Assembly: GCF_016919705.1 (NCBI RefSeq)
Contig: NZ_CP070371.1
Span: 208,501 to 272,500 of the forward strand
Source of the DNA: Paracoccus methylovorus
GTDB lineage: Bacteria; Pseudomonadota; Alphaproteobacteria; Rhodobacterales; Rhodobacteraceae
DNA: 64,000 bases
Reading direction: 5' to 3'
Part shown: piece by piece, positions 19,174 to 27,707 of the stretch
How the letters are laid out: the number at the start of each line of letters is the position of its first letter
How positions within the stretch are numbered: the stretch's first letter is position 1
Translations under genes and position numbers: made by a program
Notes under the pieces: generated by a model
What the model was told of the DNA's origin: nothing
Databases searched by the model: none
Seen by the model: only the letters and a program-made list of their open reading frames with translations

Positions 19174-20693
19174 CAGGCAAAAATCCCGTGCAGGAACCAG
19201 CGCGGCAACCCGCCGCGACCGTCATGGACCAGCCCTTCGCGATAGATCCACAGCCGCAGCCCGCTTTCATCCTCGATGCGGAAATAGTCGCGCAACCTTG
19301 TGCCCGGTCGGTCACGCCACCATTCGGGGGCGATGCGTTCCGGGCCTGCATGGCGGGTGACGTGCAGGGTCTGCCGCCGCCAGATGAAATGCGCGGGCGG
19401 CCCTTCGGGAATGGCGTAAAGCACGCGGATCTCTTCGGGTGGGGTCAGCAGGCGGATCGGACGGTCCGGCCGGGCAAGTGGGACAGGGGCCTTGGCCAGC
19501 GGCGGGCCGGGGGTCTCGGTGCGTTCGGGGATATGGCTTTCCTGCGGCAGCGGACGGCTGATTGCACCCGTGCCAAAGCGTGCCGCAAGCCGGTCCACCA
19601 GCCGCTCCAGCGCGACGCCTTGAGGAACGGCACCATCAAGACCGGGCTGGGCGGATTTCAGCGGCTCGACCGCCTCGGCGGCAAGCCGGATCAGGTCAAA
19701 GCCATAGCCGGGGTCCAGCCGCTCCAGCCGGCCGTCGAACAGGCGCAGCAGATGGGCTGGGTCGCGCGCAGGGGCGGCCATGGCGACGCGGATGTCGCGC
19801 CGTTCGCCATCGACGCGAAAGACCGACAGGCACAGCCGCCGGCACCCGCGATCCGCCGCCGCCATTTGCGCGCAAAGATTGCCCATCAGGCCCGGCAGCC
19901 AGTCGGATGGGTCGATGACTGGTTCGGCCAGCCGGGCCTCGGCGGCGAATTCAGGGGCGGGTTCGGGCGCATCCAGCGGCTCTGGCGCGCGTCCCAGCGC
20001 CTGATCCAGACGGATCAGCGGATTGTCCTGTGCCTCGGCCCGGGCAAAGCGGCGCATCAGCGACAGGCGCGGCAGCCCTGCGAGGTTGCCGATGGTCTTG
20101 AGACCCAGCCGACGAAGCAAAAGCAGGGTTTCCCCGGACAGACGCAACCCCGCGACGGGCAGAGGGGCAAGCATGGGCAAGGGATCGGTGCAGATCGCAC
20201 GTTCGGGGCCGAAACGCGCCAGCGCCCAGGCTGCGCCGCGCGTGGGTGCCAATGCCAGTCCTGCGGTCAGCCCGGCGCGGGCAAAACCGGACCGGATACT
20301 GGTCAGCAGCGCGGCTTCGCCGCCGAAAAGATGCGCAACGCCGGTGGTGTCGAGGATGATGCCGTCCCCGCCATCCGGTGTGCTGAACGGCCCCCATTGT
20401 CGCGCCCAGAAGGCTAGCCGCGCCAGCCTTTCCGCATCGCGGTCGGGCTCGGCCGGTTCAAGACGCATGTTGGGGCAGATGGCGCGGATATCCACCGCGC
20501 GCGCGCCGATCCGTGCGCCGGCCAGTTCGGCGGTGCGGTTTGCGGCATGGATGATCGGTCCATGCGGGCCGGGCGCGGCCAGCGCCAGCGGGAGATCCTC
20601 AGGCCATGCGTCGCCCCGGCGTGCCGCGCGCATCAGCCAGCTCTCGATCGCGAGGCGGGGCAGAGAAATCGAGACGATCCGCCGCCCGGTCAT
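19173..20693 (-). CDS. imuB: ImuB, catalytically inactive Y-family polymerase-like protein
   Basis: A hub of the mutasome that links DnaE2 to the beta clamp. The 506 residues resemble Y-family polymerases, with IVSISLPRLAIESWL at the N-terminus and ILDTTGVAHLFGG at about 114-125. The catalytic acidic residues of active polymerases are not kept: the first motif reads SISLPRL instead of an aspartate-bearing one, and the usual SxDE is absent. This matches the known scaffold role of ImuB. The start at 20693 is needed to include the first motif and makes a 95-base out-of-frame overlap with the end of imuA. dnaE2 follows with a one-base overlap. Confidence 0.9.
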   Translation of the reverse strand: MTGRRIVSISLPRLAIESWLMRAARRGDAWPEDLPLALAAPGPHGPIIHAANRTAELAGARIGARAVDIRAICPNMRLEPAEPDRDAERLARLAFWARQWGPFSTPDGGDGIILDTTGVAHLFGGEAALLTSIRSGFARAGLTAGLALAPTRGAAWALARFGPERAICTDPLPMLAPLPVAGLRLSGETLLLLRRLGLKTIGNLAGLPRLSLMRRFARAEAQDNPLIRLDQALGRAPEPLDAPEPAPEFAAEARLAEPVIDPSDWLPGLMGNLCAQMAAADRGCRRLCLSVFRVDGERRDIRVAMAAPARDPAHLLRLFDGRLERLDPGYGFDLIRLAAEAVEPLKSAQPGLDGAVPQGVALERLVDRLAARFGTGAISRPLPQESHIPERTETPGPPLAKAPVPLARPDRPIRLLTPPEEIRVLYAIPEGPPAHFIWRRQTLHVTRHAGPERIAPEWWRDRPGTRLRDYFRIEDESGLRLWIYREGLVHDGRGGLPRWFLHGIFA

Positions 20694-21276
20694 GGCGCAC
20701 GATCCAGGTCGAGGGCGGCTGGCCGCGTGCCCGAAACAGCTCGGCCAGCCAGCGCGGATCGCCGGGCGCCTGTGAATCGTCGGGATTTGCGGCCGAGGGC
20801 AGTGGCGCCAATCGCCAACGCATCCGTGCCGCGCTGGCTTCTGGGGCTGTGGCGTGGCGGATCAGCCAGCACGGCAGGCCCGCCGTTTCGGCCCGTAAGG
20901 CAAGACGCCGGCTGGCGGTAAAGCTCAGTGCCGGGGCGGGACCATGGATTTCGCCCACCACGGCGGCAAGGGCGCGGCTTTGCAGCCCATCCTCCAGCGC
21001 GGCCAGCACATCGGCGGGGCGCGTCAGGTCCAGCCGCAGCAAATCCCGCCCGGTTCCGGGCAGGAAGGGGGTGCCGAATTCGATCCGACTCAGCCGGTCC
21101 TGAACCCACATAATCCGTCCGGGCGGCAGGGTGGCCAGCACGAATCCGGCGGCCGCGCCGGCCAATGGTCGGGTGTCGAAGGCTTCGGACAGGGACGGCG
21201 CGGTCGGTTCCGGCACCGCAGGGACCGGCGCCCGTCCGAAAGGCGCCAGTCCGAAGGGGAAAGGGCAAGCGGACAT
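20599..21276 (-). CDS. imuA: ImuA, RecA-like mutasome protein
   Basis: The first gene of the SOS mutasome operon. ImuA proteins are short RecA/SulA-like factors that regulate translesion synthesis. The 225-residue product has SEAFDTRPLAGAAAGFVLAT and MWVQDRLSRIEFGTPF. It also has VLAALEDGLQSRALAAVVGE and SFTASRRLALRAETAGLPCWL. These match ImuA blocks and partly resemble the RecA ATPase core without a canonical Walker A. The C-terminal end overlaps imuB by 95 bases in another frame. A perfect GTTC-N7-GTTC LexA box lies 15 bases upstream of the start, so the operon is very likely SOS-controlled. Confidence 0.88.
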   Translation of the reverse strand: MSACPFPFGLAPFGRAPVPAVPEPTAPSLSEAFDTRPLAGAAAGFVLATLPPGRIMWVQDRLSRIEFGTPFLPGTGRDLLRLDLTRPADVLAALEDGLQSRALAAVVGEIHGPAPALSFTASRRLALRAETAGLPCWLIRHATAPEASAARMRWRLAPLPSAANPDDSQAPGDPRWLAELFRARGQPPSTWIVRHDRAADRLDFSAPPRDRELADARGTPGRRMA

Positions 21277-21290
21277 GGTGAGACCAGTTT

Positions 21291-21305
21291 GTTCTGTATT
21301 TGTTC
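21291..21305. promoter_or_regulatory. LexA (SOS) box of the imuA-imuB-dnaE2 operon
   Basis: GTTC (21291-21294), seven bases, then GTTC (21302-21305): an exact match to the alphaproteobacterial LexA consensus, which reads GAAC-N7-GAAC in the direction of the operon. It lies directly upstream of imuA. Confidence 0.85.
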
Positions 21306-21359
21306 TTATTCCAGCCCTGCAGATTCGTCAATCGCGGTGTGGGGCAGTGCTGGTGGCCC

Positions 21360-22823
21360 TTAGGCCAGCTCTTCCAGCGCCAAGGCGATCCGCCGGATTC
21401 CCTCGGGGATGCGCTCGGCCGAGATCGAGGAATAGGCGAGGCGAAAGAAGCCCCTTCCCAACGCGGGGACGGCGAAAAAGGGTGCGCCCGGCTCGATCAG
21501 CACCTCGCGCGACTTGAGCCGCGCGGCGAGTTCACCGGAATCCACCCCTTGGGGCGTGGCCAGCCAGAAGCTGGAACCGCCGGTCGCCTCGGGTGAGGCG
21601 AGTTGCAGCCCCTCGCGTGCGATGGCAGCCAGCATGACTTCGCGCCGCCGGGCATAGGCGCGGCGCATGCGGTTCGCCTGCGCGTCGTAATGGCCAAGCG
21701 ACAGGAAATGCGCCAATGTCCGCTGCATATGGCCGGGCGGGTGACGCAGCACCATGCCGCGCAGCGCCCGTGCCTCGGCGATGAAGCGCGGATCGCCCAC
21801 CACATAGCCAAGCCGCACGCCGGGAAAGACCGATTTCGAAAACGAGCCGATGTAGATTACCGCACCCGCCCGGTCGATGGCCTTCAGCGCGGGCGAAGGC
21901 GCACGGGCAAAGGACATCTCGAATTCATAGTCATCCTCGACCACCGCGAAACCTTGCGTCTGGGCGCGCGCCAAAAGCTCCTTGCGGCGCGACAGCGGCA
22001 TGGTGGAATTGGTCGGGCATTGATGGCTGGCCGTGGTGAACACCGCCGAGACGCCGGGCGGAATGGCGTCGGGCGGCAGGCCGCGCATATCGACCGGGAC
22101 CGGCAGGATGCGGGCCCGGCTGGCCAACAGGATCTCGCGCTGGCCGGGATAGGAAGGGTCCTCGACGGCGCAAGAGGCGCCGGGGCGCAGCAGCACCTGC
22201 GTCACCAGCCACAGCGCGTTCTGCGCGCCCATGGTCAGCAGGATCTCGTCGGGTCCGGCGCTGATGCCGCGCCGGGGCAGGATCTGGCGGGCGATGTGAT
22301 CGACCAGTTCGGAATCGTCGGCGTCGTAAAGATCGCCGGTGACGGAATCGAACTCGCGCCGACCCAGCGTGCGCATGGCACAGTCGCGCCAGGCAGCGTG
22401 ATCGACCAGCGCCGGATCGGCCTGGCCATAGACGAAGGGATAGGCAAAGCCCCGCCAGTCGCGTTCGCGGTCTGTGCGCTGCGCGCGGGCAAAGCGGCCC
22501 TCCAACTGGCGGCCCCAGTCAAAGCGCGGGGTATCAGAGGCGGGCGGCTCGGCCTCGAGCCGCCGCTCGATGGAATCCGAGATAAAATGGCCAGAGCGGT
22601 CGCGGCTGGTCAGGTAATCGGTCGAAACGAGTTCTGCAAAAGCCTGCGCCACCGTTACCCGCGCCACGCCCAGATGTCCGGCCAGCGCCCGGGTCGAGGG
22701 CAGTTTTTCACCGGCGCGGAACCGCCCCGCCGTCACCGATGCGATGATCTGACGGCGAAGCTGGACCTGCAGGGGCAGGCCGGCGGCATGGTCCAGAAAA
22801 AAGGCGTCGGGGGGAATCGGCAT
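21360..22823 (-). CDS. tauR: MocR/PdxR-family regulator, probable taurine regulator TauR
   Basis: A 487-residue fusion of an N-terminal GntR winged helix (RAGEKLPSTRALAGHLGVAR followed by VTVAQAFAEL) and a class I aminotransferase-like domain. The PLP-binding lysine is kept in GSFSKSVFPGVRLGY, so it probably senses a PLP adduct of its effector. It lies 62 bases downstream of tpa on the same strand. In Rhodobacter capsulatus a MocR protein (TauR) activates tpa in the presence of taurine. Assignment to taurine is from this neighbourhood and resemblance; the ligand is not visible in sequence. The direct repeats at 24323-24363 upstream of tpa are candidate binding sites. Confidence 0.82.
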   Translation of the reverse strand: MPIPPDAFFLDHAAGLPLQVQLRRQIIASVTAGRFRAGEKLPSTRALAGHLGVARVTVAQAFAELVSTDYLTSRDRSGHFISDSIERRLEAEPPASDTPRFDWGRQLEGRFARAQRTDRERDWRGFAYPFVYGQADPALVDHAAWRDCAMRTLGRREFDSVTGDLYDADDSELVDHIARQILPRRGISAGPDEILLTMGAQNALWLVTQVLLRPGASCAVEDPSYPGQREILLASRARILPVPVDMRGLPPDAIPPGVSAVFTTASHQCPTNSTMPLSRRKELLARAQTQGFAVVEDDYEFEMSFARAPSPALKAIDRAGAVIYIGSFSKSVFPGVRLGYVVGDPRFIAEARALRGMVLRHPPGHMQRTLAHFLSLGHYDAQANRMRRAYARRREVMLAAIAREGLQLASPEATGGSSFWLATPQGVDSGELAARLKSREVLIEPGAPFFAVPALGRGFFRLAYSSISAERIPEGIRRIALALEELA

Positions 22824-22885
22824 GAGATGATCCGCGGCGGCATTCAGGGTCCATCAGTTCCCCGAATGCCGTCGCGGATCAAGGG

Positions 22886-24265
22886 TCAGCCGAACACGCT
22901 GCTCAGTGCACGGTCGATGGTGTCGGTGATGCGGTCGATGTCGTCGGCGGTGGCGATCAGCGCCGGCGACAGGCACAGCGTATTGTTCATCCCGGGCAAC
23001 GAGCGGTTGGTCGCGCCGATGATGACGCTCTGCGCCAGACATTCGGCAACCACGGCCTGCACCTGTTTTTCGTCCGCAGGCTCGCGGGACTTGCGGTCCG
23101 AAACCAGCTCGGCGCCGCAGAACAGGCCCTTGCCTCGCACGTCGCCGATGACCTTGTGCTTTTCCATCAGCGCGTTGAGGTTGGCCAGCACCCGTTCGCC
23201 CATGGCGGTGGTGTTGGCCAGCAGGTCCTCGTCCTCGATGATGCGCATGTTCTCGATCGCCGCGACCGGGCCGGCGGTGCAGCCGCCAAAGGTCGAGATG
23301 TCGCGGAAAAAGCTCATCCCGTCCTGGGGCTTGTCCTTGAACATTTCAAAGACGCGCTCGGTGGTGACGGTGCAGGAGATCGCGGCGTAGCCCGAGGCGA
23401 CACCCTTGGCCATGGTCACGAAATCCGGCTCGATCCCGTATTGCTGATAACCGAACCAGGTGCCGGTGCGGCCCAGCCCGCAGACCACTTCGTCGATATG
23501 CAGCAGGATATCGTATTTGCGGCAGATCTCTTGCACGCGCTGCCAATAGCCTTCGGGCGGGGTGATGACGCCGCCGCCTGCGGTGACCGGCTCCAGCACG
23601 ATGGCGCCGACGGTATCGGGGCCTTCGCGCAGGATCACCTCTTCTATGGCGTCGGCGGCGCGTTCGCCGTAGTTTTCCACATCCCATTGCTTGCGGTATT
23701 CAAGACAATGCGGCACGCGGATGAAACCGTCCGGATAGGGGCCATATTGCATTGCGCGCTGGTCCTGACCCGAGGTGGCCAAGGTCCCGATGGTGGTGCC
23801 GTGATAGTCGCGGTCGCGGTAAAGGATCTTCCACTTCTTGCCGCCGTGATGGCTGGCCGCGATCTGGCGCACCATCTTGTAGACCTTCTCGTTCGCCTCG
23901 GAGCCCGAGTTCGAATAATACACCCGGCTCATGCCCGGCATCTTTTCGATCAGCTTCTGGGCAAAGATCGCGCCCGGCACCGTGCCAGCGGCACCCGCGT
24001 AATAGTTCAGCTTGATAAGCTGGTCGCGGATCGCGTTGGCGATGCTTTCGCGGCCATAGCCGACGTTGACGGTCCAGACGCCGCCCGAGACGGCATCAAG
24101 GAATTCGCGCCCCGTGGCATCCCACAGCCGCATGCCTTTGCCTTCGACAAAGACGCGGGGGTCGATGGTTTCGTATTGCTTGTGCTGGCTGAGATGGTGC
24201 CAGACATGGGCGCGGTCGGCCTCGACCACATGCGACATGTCATTGGCGTTCAGATCAAGCGTCAT
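22886..24265 (-). CDS. tpa: Taurine:pyruvate aminotransferase
   Basis: A class III PLP aminotransferase that moves the amino group of taurine to pyruvate, giving sulfoacetaldehyde and alanine. The 459-residue protein begins MTLDLNANDMSHVVEADRAH and has AVSGGVWTVNVGYGRESIA, MSRVYYSNSGSEANEKVYK, HIDEVVCGLGRTGTWFGYQ, and the PLP lysine 287 in TMAKGVASGY. The N-terminal block and the ATNRSLPGMNNTLCLSPALI end match my memory of Rhodobacteraceae Tpa proteins. Other class III omega-amino-acid transaminases remain possible. The next pathway enzyme, sulfoacetaldehyde acetyltransferase (xsc), is not in the window. The ATG has a CAGGAG site. tauR follows in the same direction. Confidence 0.85.
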   Translation of the reverse strand: MTLDLNANDMSHVVEADRAHVWHHLSQHKQYETIDPRVFVEGKGMRLWDATGREFLDAVSGGVWTVNVGYGRESIANAIRDQLIKLNYYAGAAGTVPGAIFAQKLIEKMPGMSRVYYSNSGSEANEKVYKMVRQIAASHHGGKKWKILYRDRDYHGTTIGTLATSGQDQRAMQYGPYPDGFIRVPHCLEYRKQWDVENYGERAADAIEEVILREGPDTVGAIVLEPVTAGGGVITPPEGYWQRVQEICRKYDILLHIDEVVCGLGRTGTWFGYQQYGIEPDFVTMAKGVASGYAAISCTVTTERVFEMFKDKPQDGMSFFRDISTFGGCTAGPVAAIENMRIIEDEDLLANTTAMGERVLANLNALMEKHKVIGDVRGKGLFCGAELVSDRKSREPADEKQVQAVVAECLAQSVIIGATNRSLPGMNNTLCLSPALIATADDIDRITDTIDRALSSVFG

Positions 24266-24597
24266 GGCCGGACTCCTGCTGGTAAAAGGGCTTCTCCCTG
24301 ACTGCGCCCGAACGGGGCAAAGAGATAGAGCCAGATTGTAGCCATAGATGGGGCCAGTTGTATGGAACCCGGATCGAATCAGTGGGATTTCATGCGAACA
24401 TGTCAGATTCTCCCGCTGCCGTTTCTGCAGGCGCGAAAGCGTCGCTGCGCCGCAAAAACAAGCAATGCACTGTTTTACAATATAAAAATTTACCGCTTAC
24501 CAAGAAGCTGCTTGTAGACAGATAATCCTATCTATCCGTATAGTTTGGAAAGTTGCCTCCCCAGAAGATCAATGCAACGCAAACAACAGGGTTTCCC
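24266..24597. promoter_or_regulatory. Divergent regulatory region between tpa and the HAAT importer
   Basis: This 332-base gap holds no gene. Its left half has two direct repeats facing tpa (annotated separately). Its right half is AT-rich (about 24460-24500). It also contains a palindrome AGATA-ATCC-TATCT at 24520-24533 just upstream of a -10-like TATAGT (24539-24544), 54 bases before the importer start. The palindrome is well placed to be the operator of the GntR repressor encoded at the end of the importer unit. Confidence 0.5.
24323..24363 (-). promoter_or_regulatory. Two direct repeats upstream of tpa, candidate TauR sites
   Basis: AGATAGAGCCAGATTGTA (24323-24340) and AGATGGGGCCAGTTGTAT (24346-24363) share AGATrGrGCCAG and a TTGTA tail. 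They start 23 bases apart, about two helical turns. MocR proteins typically bind such spaced direct repeats. The repeats end 58 bases before the tpa ATG. Confidence 0.5.
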
Positions 24598-25809
24598 ATG
24601 ATCAATCGTCGTCGCTTCCTGACCACATCCACGCTGGCTGCGGCCTCGCTCGCTGCGCCGGGTCTTGTCACTCGTGCTTTCGCTGCTGGTGAGGCGTTGA
24701 AGATCGGCGTGCCGGTGCCGATTTCCGGCGCGTTCGCGGCCAATGGCAAATTCGCCACTATCGGCGCAGTGCTGGCCGCAGAAGAGATCGCAGCCGCGCA
24801 TGGCGTACAGGTCTCGACCCTTGACCTCGATACCGAGGGCAAGCCGGCCACCGCCGTGCGCAAGGTGCAGGACGCACTGGCGCAAGACGGGGTCAAGCTT
24901 TTCGCCGGCGGCATCCTGTCGTCGGAATCGCTTGCTATGGGCAAAGAGATCGAACGCGGCGGCGGTGCCTTCATGACGACGGCGGGGGCGGACGAGATCA
25001 CCGGCGTCGATTGCAACAGGGCCACCTTCCGCTGGTCGGTGCCGACCTATGGCGCGATCAACGAGACGGTCCGCCCGATCATCGACGCGCTGCCCGATGC
25101 GAAAAAATGGTATACGATCACCCCGCAATATGTCTTTGGCGACGGACTGCTGAACGCGGCCAAGGATGTCTTTGCCGAAAAGGGCATCGAGCATGTCGGC
25201 AACAGCTATCATTCGCTGACCGACAAGGAATTCTCGGGCTACCTGACCAACGCCATCGCCGCCCAGCCGGATGTGCTCTTGCTGCTGAACTTTGGCGCGC
25301 AAAGCTCTGACACGCTGCGGCAGGCGGTCAGCTTTGGCCTCAAGGAGCGCATGACCATCGTCGTCGCCTGGGCCTCGGGGCTGGAGCAGTTCGAGGCGTT
25401 GGGGCCGGACATCTGCGAAGGCGTCTATTTCGGCGCGCAATACTGGCACGGGGCCGATACGCCGCTGAATCGCGAACTGGTGGCCAAGGTGCAGGAAAAG
25501 CACGGCTTCAACCCGAACTATTCCTTTGCGGGCTCATACATCTGCGCCAAGCTGCTGCTGGAGGCGGCGGTCAAGGCCGGCTCGCCCGAGGGTCCCGGCG
25601 TCTCGGCCGCCTTGGGCGGACTGAAATACGAGGGCCTGACCGGCCCGGAAGAAATCCGCGCCGCCGACAATCAGGTCATCAAGGATTACTACCTGCTCAA
25701 GGGCAAGGCCAAGGCCGACATGGCCGACAAGGACGATTACGCCGAGATCATCAGCGCCGGCAAATCGTTCCTGTCGCCCGAGGATGCCGGCTGCAAGATG
25801 CCCGCCTGA
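24598..25809 (+). CDS. HAAT-family ABC transporter substrate-binding protein (Tat-exported)
   Basis: The periplasmic receptor of a branched-chain-amino-acid/amide-type importer. The 403-residue protein begins with a twin-arginine signal (NRRRFLTTSTLAAASLAAPG ending near RAFAA). The type I periplasmic fold follows: LKIGVPVPISGAFAANGKFA, LAQDGVKLFAGGILSSESLA and FSGYLTNAIAAQPDVLLLLN. The ligand is not determined. LivK-, UrtA- and amide-binding proteins all look like this, and the downstream hydrolases argue for an N-substituted amino acid or peptide. The start ATG 24598 is chosen because it opens the signal peptide; 15 further upstream codons are open but lack support. A stable hairpin separates it from the permease gene. 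Confidence 0.87.
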   Translation: MINRRRFLTTSTLAAASLAAPGLVTRAFAAGEALKIGVPVPISGAFAANGKFATIGAVLAAEEIAAAHGVQVSTLDLDTEGKPATAVRKVQDALAQDGVKLFAGGILSSESLAMGKEIERGGGAFMTTAGADEITGVDCNRATFRWSVPTYGAINETVRPIIDALPDAKKWYTITPQYVFGDGLLNAAKDVFAEKGIEHVGNSYHSLTDKEFSGYLTNAIAAQPDVLLLLNFGAQSSDTLRQAVSFGLKERMTIVVAWASGLEQFEALGPDICEGVYFGAQYWHGADTPLNRELVAKVQEKHGFNPNYSFAGSYICAKLLLEAAVKAGSPEGPGVSAALGGLKYEGLTGPEEIRAADNQVIKDYYLLKGKAKADMADKDDYAEIISAGKSFLSPEDAGCKMPA

Positions 25810-25820
25810 ACCCCCGCCTG

Positions 25821-25854
25821 CCCGCGCGGGCCGCATGTCCGCGCGGGGCCTTTT
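25821..25854 (+). terminator. Intercistronic hairpin/attenuating terminator after the binding-protein gene
   Basis: CCCGCGCGG (25821-25829) pairs perfectly with CCGCGCGGG (25839-25847) and is followed by GCCTTTT. It lies in the 67-base gap between binding protein and permease. It could limit read-through or stabilise the upstream mRNA, so that the binding protein is made in excess. Confidence 0.6.
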
Positions 25855-25876
25855 CGCCCGGTTTCAGGAGAAGCTC

Positions 25877-26731
25877 GTGATCTACCTTTTCCAGGTTCTG
25901 AACGGCATCGGTCTGGGGATGCTGTATTTCCTGCTTGCGGTCGGCCTAAGCGTCATCTTCGGCCTGCTGCAATTCGTGAACTTTGCCCATGGCGCCTTTT
26001 ATCTGCTGGGCGCCTATCTGACCTATGACCTGACCATGCGCGGCTTCAACTTTTGGGCCGCCATGCCGCTGGCCACGCTGATCGTCGCCGGCGTTGCCGC
26101 GCTGATCGAGGCGCTGCTGCTGCATCGCATCTACAAGCTGCCGCATACCTTCCACATTCTGGTGACGGTCGGGCTTGCGCTGGTCATCCAGGAGCTTGCG
26201 ATCATCGCATGGGGGCCGTTGGGCGGCTCGGTGCCTGCGCCTGCGGGGCTGCAGGGCGTCGTCATCCTGGGCGATTTCATCTATCCGCAATACCGCCTGT
26301 TCACCATCGGCTTCACCGCCGTTCTGGCCGGGCTGCTGTGGTGGCTGCTGGAAGGGACACGTCTGGGCGCCATCGTTCGCGGCGGTTCGGAATCGCCGGC
26401 GAACATGGCGCTGCTGGGCTATAACACCATGCGCATCAACACGGTGGTCTTCGGCTTTGGCGCCGGGCTTGCAGGGCTGGCGGGGGCGCTTGCGGCGCCG
26501 ATCCGGGGTGTCGAGCCCTTCATGGGGGCCGAGGCGCTGTCCGTCGCCTTCGTCGTCGTCGTGATCGGCGGCATGGGCAGCTATACCGGCGCGCTTGTCG
26601 CGGGCTTGCTGGTCGGCGTGGTGCAAAGCGTCATGACGACCCTGTGGCCCGAGGGCGCACGTCTGATGATCTATGTCGGCATGGCGCTGGTTATCGCGCT
26701 GATGCCGCGCGGCCTGTTGGGGAGGGCATAG
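25877..26731 (+). CDS. HAAT-family ABC transporter permease, LivH type
   Basis: The first of two membrane subunits of the importer. The 284 residues are mostly hydrophobic with about eight helices, including QVLNGIGLGMLYFLLAVGLS and FVNFAHGAFYLLGAYL. The conserved cytoplasmic EAA-like region is GAIVRGGSESPANMALLGY. The start is GTG 25877 with a CAGGAG site eight bases upstream; the longer frame to 25784 runs through the hairpin and is not credible. It is followed three bases later by the LivM-type gene. Confidence 0.88.
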   Translation: MIYLFQVLNGIGLGMLYFLLAVGLSVIFGLLQFVNFAHGAFYLLGAYLTYDLTMRGFNFWAAMPLATLIVAGVAALIEALLLHRIYKLPHTFHILVTVGLALVIQELAIIAWGPLGGSVPAPAGLQGVVILGDFIYPQYRLFTIGFTAVLAGLLWWLLEGTRLGAIVRGGSESPANMALLGYNTMRINTVVFGFGAGLAGLAGALAAPIRGVEPFMGAEALSVAFVVVVIGGMGSYTGALVAGLLVGVVQSVMTTLWPEGARLMIYVGMALVIALMPRGLLGRA

Positions 26732-26734
26732 GCG

Positions 26735-27706
26735 ATGAACCCGCTTGATAAACCTTTCGCACAGCTTGCACTGGTGGTGCTGACAGTCGCGGTGTTGCCG
26801 ATGTTTCTGACCTCGGGCATCCTTGCGACCGAAATCCTGATCTTTGCCATGGTCGTTGCGGCCTGCAACCTGCTGCTGGGCTATACGGGGCTGCTGTCCT
26901 TTGGTCAGGGCATCTTCTTCGGCATCGGCACCTACGCGGCGGGCATCTGCCTGACGCGCTGGTCCATTCCGGTGCCGCTGGTGCTGGCCGGCGCCGCCCT
27001 GCTGGGCGCGGCCACGGCCACGCTGGTCGGCTGGCTGTCGATCCGCCGGCAAGGGGTGTATTTCGTCATGCTGACGCTGGCCTTCTCGCAACTGTTCTAC
27101 TTCATGGCCTATACGTTCAGCGGCCTGACCGGCGGCGACAATGGCCTGCTGGGCGTTCCGCGCCCCAGTATCGGCGGAACGGTCCTGAACGCGCCCTGGT
27201 CCTATTACACCTATGTCGCGATCTGCTTCGTGGCGATCTTCGCGATCCTTGTCATGGTCACGCAATCGACCTTTGGCCGCACCCTGCTTGCTATCCGCGA
27301 GAACGAGGGCCGCGCCGCCGCCATCGGCTTTCCGACCAGGCTGTTCAAGATCGAGGCATTCGCTATCTCGGGTGCGGTCACGGCATTCGGCGGTGCGCTG
27401 CATGCCATGCTGATCGGCGTCGCGCCCTTGTCGAACATCGAATACCACACCAGCGAGATGATCCTGATCATGACCATCATCGGCGGCAGCTCCAGCCTGT
27501 TCGGCTCGGTGCTGGGGGCGGGGTTCTACCTGCTGCTGGCCGATACGCTTTCCACCATCTGGCCGCGCTGGCTGCTGCTGCTGGGTCTGGTGCTGGTCAC
27601 GGTGGCGCTGTTCCTGCAACGCGGTCTGTGGGGTCTGGTCGAGCGGGGCTATGACCTGATCTTCCGCCGCGACCGCGCGCCCGACACCCCGGTCGAGGAG
27701 CCCTGA
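26735..27706 (+). CDS. HAAT-family ABC transporter permease, LivM type
   Basis: The second permease subunit, 323 residues, with roughly nine to ten hydrophobic helices. Family blocks are NLLLGYTGLLSFGQGIFFGI, LSIRRQGVYFVMLTLAFSQ, and LLAIRENEGRAAAIGF, the segment that contacts the ATPases. IEYHTSEMILIMTIIGG and SSSLFGSVLGAGFYLLL follow. It lies between the LivH-type permease (three-base gap) and the first ATPase (one-base gap), so the genes form one tight operon. Confidence 0.88.
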   Translation: MNPLDKPFAQLALVVLTVAVLPMFLTSGILATEILIFAMVVAACNLLLGYTGLLSFGQGIFFGIGTYAAGICLTRWSIPVPLVLAGAALLGAATATLVGWLSIRRQGVYFVMLTLAFSQLFYFMAYTFSGLTGGDNGLLGVPRPSIGGTVLNAPWSYYTYVAICFVAIFAILVMVTQSTFGRTLLAIRENEGRAAAIGFPTRLFKIEAFAISGAVTAFGGALHAMLIGVAPLSNIEYHTSEMILIMTIIGGSSSLFGSVLGAGFYLLLADTLSTIWPRWLLLLGLVLVTVALFLQRGLWGLVERGYDLIFRRDRAPDTPVEEP

Positions 27707-27707
27707 G

